Shown here in pieces: positions 1-7,890 of a DNA stretch of 35,144 nucleotides (positions are counted from its first letter, which is position 1; each line of letters starts with the position of its first letter). The translations under genes were made by a program, and so were the position numbers. The notes beneath the pieces were generated by a model, which had not been told where the DNA came from, searched no databases, and worked only from the letters and a program-made list of their open reading frames with translations. The stretch covers positions 1 through 35,144 of the forward strand of contig JAUXUR010000001.1 in the NCBI GenBank assembly GCA_030680745.1, given 5' to 3'. Source of the DNA: Alphaproteobacteria bacterium. GTDB taxonomy: Bacteria; Pseudomonadota; Alphaproteobacteria; JAUXUR01.

Positions 1-7
1 ATGCAAT

Positions 8-90
8 AATTCCATCAGCTGCATGGTACCAATCCTATGTATGTGTTTGTTTTTATAGGATTATAAACATCATGCAGTGTTTATGGAATT
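8..90. other. Long nested inverted repeat (hairpin)
   Basis: Three perfect stems nest inside each other: aattccat (8-15) with atggaatt (83-90), ctgcatg (19-25) with catgcag (71-77), and aatcctat (31-38) with ataggatt (55-62). The loop is 16 nt and there are two small internal loops. A T-rich stretch follows on the plus strand, so this could be the terminator of a gene left of the window, a structured RNA, or a short palindromic element. The pairing is seen directly; the role is unknown. Confidence 0.5.
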
Positions 91-147
91 TTTATTATTT
101 TTCAACGTATTATAAAAATATTTCGTGTGGATCTCTCAGGACTTGAT

Positions 148-478
148 CGCGGGATCCAGACAATCTTCCCTAAAGTTAAGATTGTATAAATTAGGCAATG
201 ACATCTTCTTTATTTGCTTTCTGGATCCCGCGGACAAGCCGCGGGACGTAGGAGGTGGAGTAAGCAATAGTTATTAAATATCAATAGGTTGAAACACTTT
301 TGGGTAATGATGTGCCCGCGGCTTGTCCGCGGGGTCCAGAAAACTCATAGAAAGTCTTGATAAATCCATTCATTCATCTCCTGCACAATGGATCCCGCGA
401 ACAGGTCGCGGGACGTAGAAAGGGAGTAGGGTTTATACTTATGGGTAATGATATAGCCGCGGGACGTAAGAGGTGAGA
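148..478. repeat. Cluster of GC-rich palindromic repeats (REP-like)
   Basis: This part of the 590-base gene-free left end holds at least three full copies and two fragments of one palindromic unit. Hairpin cores are at 227-245 (cccgcgg, loop acaag, ccgcggg), 315-333 (same unit in opposite orientation) and 394-412 (cccgcga, loop acagg, tcgcggg, where the loop-side base pair has changed on both arms). Partial copies lie near 148-160 and 456-478. Flanks are shared: ctggatc on one side, gacgtag plus a purine-rich tail on the other, and gggtaatgat precedes the copies at 301 and 442. Their GC content contrasts with the AT-rich surroundings. No coding frame is evident. Confidence 0.75.
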
Positions 479-590
479 TGTTCAAAATTCGTACACCCTC
501 CTGGGGAGTTACCTTTATATTAGTCTTAATATTTTTTTAATTTTTTGTTGATATAAATAAAATATGTGATGTGTTTATATGGAGTCTAAA

Positions 591-1352
591 ATGAAAAAAA
601 CTTTTTTGGCAACGTTATGCTTAGTTTCTATTTCTTTTTTTGCGAACGCAGAAAAAGTTGTTATTAAAAATGATTCAAAATACAATATTTCATATGGAAC
701 CAATTATGCTAAAGCATTAGTTTCTAAAAGTATTCCCCCTACTCAATTCGTCATCGTTGATCTTCCCGACAATACAGAATCTGATTTATATATAAGACGT
801 TGGAGTTGGTCAGGTGCCGCAAAAAACATTTGGACATGGGGAAAAAGAGCTTACACAGCTGTCGCTCCAAGCAAAGAAAATGCTGCAGATTTTGCAAAAG
901 AAGCGTATCGCTTTGGTGGGGAAGATGTTTATAATCGTTTTTCAACAGCAAAAACAACAGTAAATCCTTCTTTAGTGTCAGGCGATAAAATTAAAGTTGT
1001 TCTTGTTACAAATTTTGATGAAGGCACCGACACAATTCAAGCCACAATTATTGATGGCTTGAAAACTGATTATCCTGGAGCAATTGTGGACGAAAATGTT
1101 GAACCAAGTTCTCCACCTATAGATTCGAGCTCCTTACGTAAAAGTCAAGAACTTGCCACTTCCCTTGGTATTGACGAAGAAAAAGTGATCAAACTCTACA
1201 ATAGACTTTTAAGAACAGCCTCGGAACTTGTTGCGACTCATCCTGAATACGAAAAGGAATTTGAACAGCTTATACAAGGTCCAGCAAGCGAACCTTCTCC
1301 TGAAGCTTGTGAATTGCTACAAGACTTCTTGTTTGGTGAATCACAAAAATAA
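591..1352 (+). CDS. Secreted protein of unknown function
   Basis: I do not recognise this 253-residue protein. The ATG at 591 is preferred over an in-frame ATG at 579 because GGAG at 581-584 is correctly spaced for it and overlaps the upstream ATG. The product then begins with a good Sec signal peptide: Lys-Lys, a hydrophobic core, and a likely cut after FFANA (about residue 20). The mature part has a Trp-rich patch in its first third (RRWSWSGAAKNIWTWG). Its C-terminal third is acidic and probably helical (EEKVIKLYNRLLRTASELV). No membrane segment follows the signal, so it is likely periplasmic or exported. A terminator lies just downstream, so it is probably transcribed alone. Confidence 0.8.
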   Translation: MKKTFLATLCLVSISFFANAEKVVIKNDSKYNISYGTNYAKALVSKSIPPTQFVIVDLPDNTESDLYIRRWSWSGAAKNIWTWGKRAYTAVAPSKENAADFAKEAYRFGGEDVYNRFSTAKTTVNPSLVSGDKIKVVLVTNFDEGTDTIQATIIDGLKTDYPGAIVDENVEPSSPPIDSSSLRKSQELATSLGIDEEKVIKLYNRLLRTASELVATHPEYEKEFEQLIQGPASEPSPEACELLQDFLFGESQK

Positions 1353-1372
1353 TTTTTGCGTCATATGCTTGT

Positions 1373-1406
1373 AAATGGCACCTTATTAAGGGTGCCATTT
1401 TTATTT
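1373..1406 (+). terminator. Rho-independent terminator of the 591-1352 gene
   Basis: A perfect 10-bp stem, aaatggcacc (1373-1382) with ggtgccattt (1391-1400), has an 8-nt loop and is followed by ttatttc. It lies 20 nt past the stop codon. The T-rich tail exists only on the plus strand, so it should not serve the convergent transporter gene. Confidence 0.85.
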
Positions 1407-1410
1407 CATA

Positions 1411-1507
1411 GTTGACAGACTTGAGATTCAGACAAGGAGGGCCGAACGAAGTGTATTCTTCATACATGAGTGAGAAGCGACGTGGTATCAATCCAAGTCT
1501 ATCGACT
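1411..1507. repeat. Possible short element with imperfect inverted ends
   Basis: The ends gttgacagacttg (1411-1423) and caagtctatcgac (1495-1507) are inverted repeats matching at 11 of 13 positions. The roughly 70 nt between them are more GC-rich than the flanks and are not part of a gene. The element lies between the terminator of the 591 gene and the stop codon of the transporter. No second copy is visible in the window, so its mobile nature is only a suggestion. Confidence 0.3.
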
Positions 1508-1511
1508 ATAA

Positions 1512-2972
1512 TTACCAATAGCCAAGCAACTTCCACCACCCAAGTCCAATCGTCCCCCAAATGACCAAACTAAAAATACTGACGATAAAGCCTAATCGCC
1601 ACCAATCTTTAATATCCACATAACCAGATCCATAGAAAACAGGCGCAGTCCCTGTCCCATAATGCGTAATGCTTGCTGAAAGCGATGATAATACAGCAAA
1701 AGTGAGTGCACCTAACATAGGTGGTGTCCCCATAGCAATCACAACAAGCAAGAAAGCACTATACATCGATGAAATATGTGCCGTGACACTCGCAAATAAA
1801 TAATGGCTATAATAATAGACAAGCGCCATCACCAGTAAGGCCATGCCCCAATTGAGACCACTCACCGTTTGACTCATATGATTTGATACCCAGGCGATCA
1901 TGCCAAATTCAGTTAAGTAACCAGCCATCATTAAAAGAACAGCAAACCACACTAAAGTCGTCCAAGCTTCTTTTTCAGTTGAAAGATCATTCCAATTTAA
2001 AACACCTGTCAAAAGAAGAATAGCTAATCCAAGAACCGCCGCTTCAGCCGCATCAATACCTAAATGATCACCCATCACCCACAAAACCAGCACGAGCGAA
2101 AAAGTTAAAAGCATAATCCCTTCTTGGAAAGTAAGATTACCCATCTCTTTGATTTTATCTTTGGCCATTTTGGTCGCTAAAGGTGTTTTTTTAAGCTCAG
2201 GAGGATAAAGAATATAAAAGAGCAATGGCAACAATAGTAAGCTTACAAGTCCTGGTACAATAGCTGCAATCGCCCAACTTGCCCAAGTGAGTTGAGCGCC
2301 TGATTGTCCAGCGAGTTTTGCAATCAAAGGATTGCCCGCCAAAGCGGTTAAAAACATAGCGCTTGTAATAACATTGCCATGGAAAGCGACCTTGATAAGG
2401 AAAGAACCTATTTTACGCTCTGTTTTGTCTTTTGGGTCGCTGCCATACCCTTCAGCGAGTGATTTGATAATGGGGAAAACAACACCAGCGCCACGTGCGG
2501 TATTACTAGGAATAACAGGCGATAATAAAAATTCTGTAAAAATAATACCGTAAGAAAGACCTAAGGAGCTTTTGCCCATCGTACCAATAAAATAATAGGC
2601 GATTCGGTTGCCGAGCCCCGTTTTAACAAAACCTTTGGCAAAGAAAAAAGCAAAAACAACCAACCACACTGTTGTGTTTGAAAAAGTGACCAAAGATTGT
2701 TTTAACGTTAACGTACTGGTTACAATAAGCACCGCAAGCGCTAAAATAGCGACTGAACCCATAGGCAATGGCTTTAAAATAATACCTGCAATTGTAGAAA
2801 CAAAAATGATGAATAAATGCCATGTCTTAAGATCGATGCCTTCTGGCGCATCGATTAACCAAAGTAAACTTGCGAATACGAGGATAATTAAAAGCGGCCC
2901 TAATTTAGCGCCCTGCCATGGAATATTAAGTGTTGGTAATCTCAATTTGTGGCCTTCAACTTTTGCAGCCAT
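1512..2972 (-). CDS. DASS/SLC13-family anion symporter
   Basis: This 486-residue polytopic inner-membrane protein belongs to the divalent anion:Na+ symporter family, in the 2-oxoglutarate/malate translocator branch. It should move dicarboxylates across the inner membrane, probably with Na+. Evidence is the regular series of hydrophobic helices and the two family signature regions: the first SNT motif in SPVIPSNTARGAG (Ser156-Thr158) and its C-terminal counterpart in SITHYGTGTAPVFYGSG (about residues 434-450). The length is normal for the family. The start is supported by AGGGAGAG just upstream of the ATG. It stands alone, with no partner gene. In an intracellular bacterium it could import host C4/C5 dicarboxylates; the exact substrate cannot be read from sequence. 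Confidence 0.9.
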   Translation of the reverse strand: MAAKVEGHKLRLPTLNIPWQGAKLGPLLIILVFASLLWLIDAPEGIDLKTWHLFIIFVSTIAGIILKPLPMGSVAILALAVLIVTSTLTLKQSLVTFSNTTVWLVVFAFFFAKGFVKTGLGNRIAYYFIGTMGKSSLGLSYGIIFTEFLLSPVIPSNTARGAGVVFPIIKSLAEGYGSDPKDKTERKIGSFLIKVAFHGNVITSAMFLTALAGNPLIAKLAGQSGAQLTWASWAIAAIVPGLVSLLLLPLLFYILYPPELKKTPLATKMAKDKIKEMGNLTFQEGIMLLTFSLVLVLWVMGDHLGIDAAEAAVLGLAILLLTGVLNWNDLSTEKEAWTTLVWFAVLLMMAGYLTEFGMIAWVSNHMSQTVSGLNWGMALLVMALVYYYSHYLFASVTAHISSMYSAFLLVVIAMGTPPMLGALTFAVLSSLSASITHYGTGTAPVFYGSGYVDIKDWWRLGFIVSIFSLVIWGTIGLGWWKLLGYW

Positions 2973-3110
2973 TTCTCTCTCCCTTTTATCTTTTTTTTAT
3001 GTATAGCATTCATAAAAAGATCTTGAAAGACTTGACTTTTAGATGATAATCGAAAAGTGCAGAATAATATTTTTAGGCATTCATTTTAAGCTTTTTATCT
3101 GAAGTAGATA

Positions 3111-3274
3111 TATACCCAAATGATTTGCAAATGCCGATTTTTAGACATGAAATTTGAGGTGATTTTTGATACCAAAAATAACGACAGATAATTGTTTTAC
3201 CTTAGGAATTTTTGGTTCAAAAAGCGACCAAAGATCATAGACTAAAAACGGTAGTTTCAGATTGTTTGGGTATA
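3111..3274. repeat. Possible MITE-like element upstream of nnrD
   Basis: tatacccaaatgatttg (3111-3127) and cagattgtttgggtata (3258-3274) are inverted repeats agreeing at 14 of 17 positions, with the outer 10 bp perfect. They bracket about 130 bp without a gene. AT-rich flanks prevent a clear target-site call, though TA is possible. It fills much of the 340-base gap between the transporter and nnrD, and an in-frame TTG at 3212 inside it would extend NnrD artificially. Confidence 0.35.
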
Positions 3275-3313
3275 ATATATATTAATAAAAATAGTGTAAA
3301 AATTGAGCAAAAA

Positions 3314-4768
3314 ATGACTGCAATTATTCTCAAAAGTTCGGAAGTTTACCTTCAAGAAAAAAAGATTGAGTCATTGGGTGTTTCGCTCAGCGATCTTATG
3401 GAAAAAGCTGGTAAAGCTGTTTTTGACATTATTTTGGAACGATTTCCTTCTCAAAAAACACTTATTTTGGTAGGCCCTGGAAATAATGGTGGGGACGGAT
3501 ATGTTGTTGCATTATTACTTGAAAAGGCTGGTTGGGAGGTTGATGTCGCATCATTCAACAATAAACCGCCAACATCTTTATTAGCCTTAGAGAAATATCA
3601 AAAATGGGCTGGCACATTTAAAAATATAAGCGACATTCATTTTGATGATTATTCTTTGATTATCGACGCCATTTTCGGCATTGGACTTTCAAAATCTGTT
3701 GAAGATCCTTTATTAAATTATATTAATAAAATTAATCAAAGCAATGTAACAATTGTATCCATTGACATCCCTACGGGTATTTCTGCTGATAATGGTACAA
3801 TTTTGAGCGCAGCGATTCATGCAAACCTGACCATTACATTTAATTTTTTAAAACCAGGTCATGTATTGTTACCAAGTTCCATTCAATGCGGCGAGATCAT
3901 TATTGTTGATATTGGCATTCCAACCCCCTACCCCATTTTATGGCAACAAAATGATCCTGATGTGTGGCGCCAAATGATTCCAAGGCCAAATGCCTTAAGC
4001 CATAAATATAAAAGAGGCCATTTAGGGCTTATTGGTAGCAAGGAAATGACGGGCGCTACTCGCCTTGCATCAATAGCAGCGCGACGTATGGGTGTAGGGC
4101 TTTTATCCATTATTTGTCCATTACATGCTGAAATTATTTATGCCTTATCAGATCCAGGTCATCTTATTAAACCATATGATTCAATGGAAGATTTTGATTC
4201 TTTGCTAGATTTACATCAGTTTTCAGCTTTTTCAATTGGGTCGGGTCTTTTACCAAATACCGAAACACAAGCCTTGGTATCAAAAATACTGACTCTCAAA
4301 AAGCCAACTTTGATTGATGCAGGCGCGCTCATGGCCTTTGAAAAAAATCCATCGATATTATTTAACCAATTGCATGATACGTGTGTGTTAACGCCACATG
4401 AAGGAGAATTTAAACGTTTATTTAATGATAAAGTCGATTTTAATATTTCAAAAATTGAACAAACAATACAAGCTGCCCAGATTTCTGGTTGCGTTATTCT
4501 TTATAAAGGTGGCGATACGATTATTGCAAAGCCTATTGGCGAAATCATAGTTGAAAATCAATATGCCCCTTATCTTGCAAGCGCAGGGACTGGTGATGTT
4601 TTAGCAGGACTTATAGCAGGATTGTTAGCGCAAGGAATTGATTCTTTTTGGGCAGCATCCATTAGTATTTACGTACAACGAAAAGCTGCGATGATGTTAG
4701 GGCCAGGACTTATCGCCGAAGATTTATCGTATAAGATACCAGCTGTTTTAAGAGAATTGATCGAGTGA
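3314..4768 (+). CDS. nnrD: Bifunctional NAD(P)HX epimerase/dehydratase
   Basis: This cytosolic metabolite-repair enzyme epimerises S/R-NAD(P)HX and dehydrates the S form back to NAD(P)H, using ADP in the bacterial family. With the ATG at 3314 it has 484 residues and both usual domains. The N-terminal YjeF/NnrE epimerase domain carries VGPGNNGGDGY (53-63) and SIDIPTGISADNG (about 149-161). The C-terminal ribokinase-like dehydratase domain carries KYKRGHLGLIGS (about 231-242), TPHEGE (360-365) and the nucleotide/catalytic AGTGD (424-428). A longer frame opens with TTG at 3212, but those 34 residues have no family counterpart and come from the repeat-like upstream segment. The Shine-Dalgarno is weak (gagc), so the start rests on homology. 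It is a single gene. Confidence 0.93.
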   Translation: MTAIILKSSEVYLQEKKIESLGVSLSDLMEKAGKAVFDIILERFPSQKTLILVGPGNNGGDGYVVALLLEKAGWEVDVASFNNKPPTSLLALEKYQKWAGTFKNISDIHFDDYSLIIDAIFGIGLSKSVEDPLLNYINKINQSNVTIVSIDIPTGISADNGTILSAAIHANLTITFNFLKPGHVLLPSSIQCGEIIIVDIGIPTPYPILWQQNDPDVWRQMIPRPNALSHKYKRGHLGLIGSKEMTGATRLASIAARRMGVGLLSIICPLHAEIIYALSDPGHLIKPYDSMEDFDSLLDLHQFSAFSIGSGLLPNTETQALVSKILTLKKPTLIDAGALMAFEKNPSILFNQLHDTCVLTPHEGEFKRLFNDKVDFNISKIEQTIQAAQISGCVILYKGGDTIIAKPIGEIIVENQYAPYLASAGTGDVLAGLIAGLLAQGIDSFWAASISIYVQRKAAMMLGPGLIAEDLSYKIPAVLRELIE

Positions 4769-4790
4769 AAAATTGTTGTCGAAAGGCGCA

Positions 4791-4823
4791 AGAAGATGAA
4801 AAAGCATTACTTAATCATCTTCT
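4791..4823. other. Hairpin between convergent genes
   Basis: agaagatga (4791-4799) pairs perfectly with tcatcttct (4815-4823) across a 16-nt loop. It lies between the stop of nnrD and the stop of the convergent gene ending at 4846. Neither strand has a clean T-run directly after the stem, so a terminator role is plausible but unproven. Confidence 0.4.
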
Positions 4824-4845
4824 TCTGCTTTCTACGTAAGATAGT

Positions 4846-5931
4846 CTATTTTTTTGTATTTTTTACATCAAAATTCATATCCATTGATTCTTTATCATTG
4901 ATGAACAATTCACCTATTGCAGCATTGGTTGTAAATCCCGGGTTGAAACGTGTAAGGCCCTGCTTATTATGATAAGATTTTATATGAATTTTAGAGTTTA
5001 TTTTGTTTTCATCAAGATATTTAATGAGTTTCTTATCACTTTCATTTCCAATAATGTATTGAGATCCTTTATGACGAACTTTTTTACTGCAAAGTTCTTT
5101 TAATGAAAATGTAAAATATTTTTTGTTGTTTTCAAAAAAAGGATTGAACGCTGTAATCTCTATATAGATGGCATCTTCTGTTTTTTCGCCGTTAATCATC
5201 ACATTATATTCTGCACGCACGATACCATTACCTATATCCTCTTTGTTTTCAGTGCAAATCAATTTAATGTTTGATCCAAGCTCATTAAAATTTTTGAGTT
5301 TTTCTTTAATGATATTATTTTGTTCGTTGTTTGATATAACATAATCATATCTTATTTTGTCGTTAGAAATTTCATTTTCAAACAATGCATAAAGAAGCAT
5401 TTTGCCATCATCTGATTCATTGCTGAAAGAAATAAAGGGAACTTCTTCTTTTTGTGCTTCAATTGTGATTATATCGTTTGTTTTTTGACCTTCAATAAAT
5501 ATTTCATATTCACCAGAAATTGTAAATTCATCAATATCTTGAGTTTTTGTATTAAAAACTAGCTCAATCTTTGTTAAAGATTTTGCAATTTTTTTAACTA
5601 TTTTTATAAGATTTTCCGAATCTTCATATTTTGAAATACGATAAATATATCCTAATTCAGTGTTTGTTGTTTTGTTTGTTTCTAGAAAATCAAGAAGTAA
5701 TTTCTTATTTTCTTTGGTTTTATTGTCAAAAGAAATAAAAATATTCTCTTCTTTTTTTATTTCAACAATATCACCCTTGTTCGAATTAATTATAATTCCC
5801 TGCGTTACTTGTTGTTGTGACTCAGAAATTTTTTTATTACTCTTCTTGTTTTTGCCTGCAATTGCAGGGGAATTTATAAGGTTTAAAGAAAGCAAGGACA
5901 AAAAAGTTACAAGTGATAGTCTTTTTTTCAT
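4846..5931 (-). CDS. Secreted protein with internal tandem repeats
   Basis: This 361-residue protein is not one I recognise. AGGA lies about 9 nt before the ATG. A Sec signal peptide ends near SPAIA (about residue 25), followed by a basic stretch rich in Lys, Asn and Ser. The mature part contains two clear tandem repeats of about 100 residues (60-159 and 161-260). Each starts with an FISF-x-N segment, continues with a Leu-rich helix and a Y-x-Y-x-IS strand, and ends with EY-x-[IV]-x-I-x-G-x-KT-x-D-x-I-x-IE. A third, degenerate copy spans about 270-356 (GNESDKKLIKYLDENKI, then ELFINDKESMD). The alternation of predicted strands and one helix suggests small alpha/beta domains. It is probably periplasmic or exported. 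The gene is monocistronic. Confidence 0.8.
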   Translation of the reverse strand: MKKRLSLVTFLSLLSLNLINSPAIAGKNKKSNKKISESQQQVTQGIIINSNKGDIVEIKKEENIFISFDNKTKENKKLLLDFLETNKTTNTELGYIYRISKYEDSENLIKIVKKIAKSLTKIELVFNTKTQDIDEFTISGEYEIFIEGQKTNDIITIEAQKEEVPFISFSNESDDGKMLLYALFENEISNDKIRYDYVISNNEQNNIIKEKLKNFNELGSNIKLICTENKEDIGNGIVRAEYNVMINGEKTEDAIYIEITAFNPFFENNKKYFTFSLKELCSKKVRHKGSQYIIGNESDKKLIKYLDENKINSKIHIKSYHNKQGLTRFNPGFTTNAAIGELFINDKESMDMNFDVKNTKK

Positions 5932-6225
5932 TTTAATGATTCCTGTAAGATATTAATGTTTAAGATCCAATCACTCTAGACAAAGATAAAAAAAGAGCAA
6001 CGTGGCTGTGTTAATTTTTTTTAATTATGTTACGTAATAACAACAACTTGTTTTGAATATATATGAATATCGGCGATGTCTGACATCATGTCTCCCTGCT
6101 TAAATTACGGACATACAATCATCGTGCATTACAATCAATAAAAACTATTATCAAAGCGTCTTAATTGGTTTAGTATTATAAAATAAAACTTTTATTAAAA
6201 AAAATAATTTACAAAGGATAACTTT
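5932..6225. other. AT-rich divergent intergenic region with a small palindrome
   Basis: This 294-base gap separates the divergently transcribed genes starting at 5931 and 6226. The only distinct structure I see is gatgtc-t-gacatc (6075-6087), a 13-bp near-perfect dyad that could be an operator. AT-rich -10-like sequence (tagtattataaaat) lies near 6171-6184, before the plus-strand gene, but I cannot fix a -35. No RNA gene is apparent. Confidence 0.3.
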
Positions 6226-7164
6226 ATGATAAGAATCGTATTCTTACTTATTTTTTTAATCAACTCAAACGCTTTGCGTGCTGATGAAACCGTTAATAAA
6301 GTCACATTACCAGCCCTTAAAAATTATGTAGATCAATTCATAGAGCTTAACAAAATAAAAGAAAAAATTTGCAATTATTATGAAATTAATCCAGAAATAG
6401 AAATTTTTATTAATAATATTCCTAACTTAAAAGAAGAAAAAAGAAATTTATCATCAATAGGATTTGAAATACTTCCTTTAACACCCAAACAAGTATTTGA
6501 GCGTAATATTCTTGTCTTAGGGAAAGCTAATATCATTCATATTGTTTTTTTTGGTGAATTACACAATCATGCTGAAATGGTTCAAAACATTGAACTTGAA
6601 ACGATTGCCCCCTATCAAGGGGCTTCAAGAAAAATGTTCTTTGAATATTCAAATTCTCAGCTCTTTATCATTAAACAAGTCATTGCAGATTATCTTATCA
6701 AAAAAAATATGCATGATTATAGCATTCAACAAAATATTCCCGCTTATTCTAAAAAAAGCCTATCAAATGTTGCTATAAAAGAAATAGAATTTGAAGATTT
6801 AACAATCACGCTTCTTGGATTTTCTTTAGGTGGCCCCTTAGCAAACTTAATGGCTTTAAATTTAAACCACTATCATCCTGAAATGGTTGAAAATCAAAAA
6901 ATAAAAATCATCACTTTTGGATCGCTTTTAGCTTTTGATGCTGATCTTGCAGTTTTTTACAATGCAACGTTCAAAGATGTAAGCTTAAATTTAATACATA
7001 TGAATGATCCTGGATTAACTTTTAGACAAGAAGACGCACCATTAAATCAGGTCGGCACCTATATTTTAACCCCTGATCCAGGGAATCATCGCCATAGCTT
7101 ATTGGGATATCGTCAAAGTTTAGGCTATATGCATAATGACGATTATAGAATTTATGAGCCATAA
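6226..7164 (+). CDS. Secreted lipase-like alpha/beta hydrolase
   Basis: This 312-residue exported protein looks like a class 3 (fungal lipase-type) hydrolase. AAAGGA precedes the ATG and a short signal peptide ends near ALRA (about residue 19). The nucleophile elbow is GFSLGG (199-203 region, Ser200), which follows a beta strand (LTITLL) and precedes a helix, as in lipases. KIITFGSLLAFDADLA (about 227-242) matches the conserved strand after the elbow. DPG at 261-263 offers the catalytic Asp, and HRHSLLGY (288-295) offers the His. The N-terminal third has no family I recognise. It could act on periplasmic or host lipids or esters; the substrate is unknown. The Ser-Asp-His assignment is by family pattern. 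Confidence 0.7.
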   Translation: MIRIVFLLIFLINSNALRADETVNKVTLPALKNYVDQFIELNKIKEKICNYYEINPEIEIFINNIPNLKEEKRNLSSIGFEILPLTPKQVFERNILVLGKANIIHIVFFGELHNHAEMVQNIELETIAPYQGASRKMFFEYSNSQLFIIKQVIADYLIKKNMHDYSIQQNIPAYSKKSLSNVAIKEIEFEDLTITLLGFSLGGPLANLMALNLNHYHPEMVENQKIKIITFGSLLAFDADLAVFYNATFKDVSLNLIHMNDPGLTFRQEDAPLNQVGTYILTPDPGNHRHSLLGYRQSLGYMHNDDYRIYEP

Positions 7165-7260
7165 ACTTAGATTAACATGATAATTTTTTATTATTCAAAG
7201 ACGCGAAAGAAACATCAGCATTGCTCAAACTCAATTCCTTCCGCATCCCTTGAACAATTA

Positions 7261-7698
7261 TCAATCCTGAGCTACCTCTTCAATCTTTTGCCTTCTTTCG
7301 ACTTTTGTTCGTGTTCCTTGACGCATCATTAATTGATCAGCAACCACCTCATCAGCTGTTTGTTTTTTTTCGACTTTTGTTCGTGGCCCTTGACGCATCA
7401 TTAATTGAGAAGCAACCACCTCATCAGCTGTTTGTTTTCTTTCGACTTTTGTTCGTGGTCCTTGCCGCATCATTAATTGAGAAGCAACCACTTCATCAGC
7501 TGTTTGTTTTTTTTCTTTTTTACTGGTTTTTTTTGCTTTACTAAGATTTTTCTTATTACTTTTATCTTTTTTAATCTTTGGTAAAGCATCTGCTGCAACC
7601 CGATCAACAGACACTGGTTCATTAACCGCAAAAACCCCTGTAGGCATTCCTAGCGCAACAAATGCAAAAGCTATTAAAGCAAAAGATTTTATTTTCAT
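7261..7698 (-). CDS. Secreted basic protein with 24-residue tandem repeats
   Basis: This is a 145-residue protein of unknown function. The ATG at 7698 is chosen because GGAGG (7706-7710 on the opposite strand) sits 7 nt upstream; an ATG 18 nt earlier lacks such a site. The signal peptide ends near GVFA (about residue 24). A Lys-rich stretch follows (about residues 40-64), then three nearly identical 24-residue repeats of the form KQTADEVVASQLMMRQGPRT plus KVE[RK], and a partial fourth (RQKIEEVAQD). The repeats look helical, with alternating hydrophobic (VVASQLMM) and basic faces, so binding to nucleic acid, membrane or another protein is conceivable. No homologue is recognised. Confidence 0.75.
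   Translation of the reverse strand: MKIKSFALIAFAFVALGMPTGVFAVNEPVSVDRVAADALPKIKKDKSNKKNLSKAKKTSKKEKKQTADEVVASQLMMRQGPRTKVERKQTADEVVASQLMMRQGPRTKVEKKQTADEVVADQLMMRQGTRTKVERRQKIEEVAQD
7294..7509 (-). repeat. Three 72-bp coding tandem repeats
   Basis: Three consecutive in-frame 72-bp units differ at only a few positions (Ser/Asp, Pro/Thr and Arg/Lys changes), which implies recent duplication. Being a multiple of three, copy-number change keeps the frame, so this is a candidate variable-number locus. Confidence 0.9.
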
Positions 7699-7890
7699 AT
7701 CGTTTCCTCCAAACATTTAATACCTGTACTTTGATTCTAACATAAAAAAAATTATTTTTATATGTATAAAATATTAATTGCATACACATATTCTTATTGT
7801 TTTTTCATTATATGATATATAATTTACAAAATTTAAATTCAAACAAAAAATTCGCTAAAATGTAAAAATTTTATTTTAAACACGGATACA

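Noticed and set aside
1270..1560. 96-residue minus-strand frame
   Set aside because: It overlaps the ends of the 591 gene and the transporter and crosses a terminator; no coding features.
3212..3313. N-terminal extension of nnrD from a TTG codon
   Set aside because: It runs through the putative repeat element, has no family counterpart and no Shine-Dalgarno; the ATG at 3314 matches the family start.
7294..7509. Possible CRISPR array
   Set aside because: The units are 72-bp direct tandem repeats without spacers and are in frame in a coding sequence.
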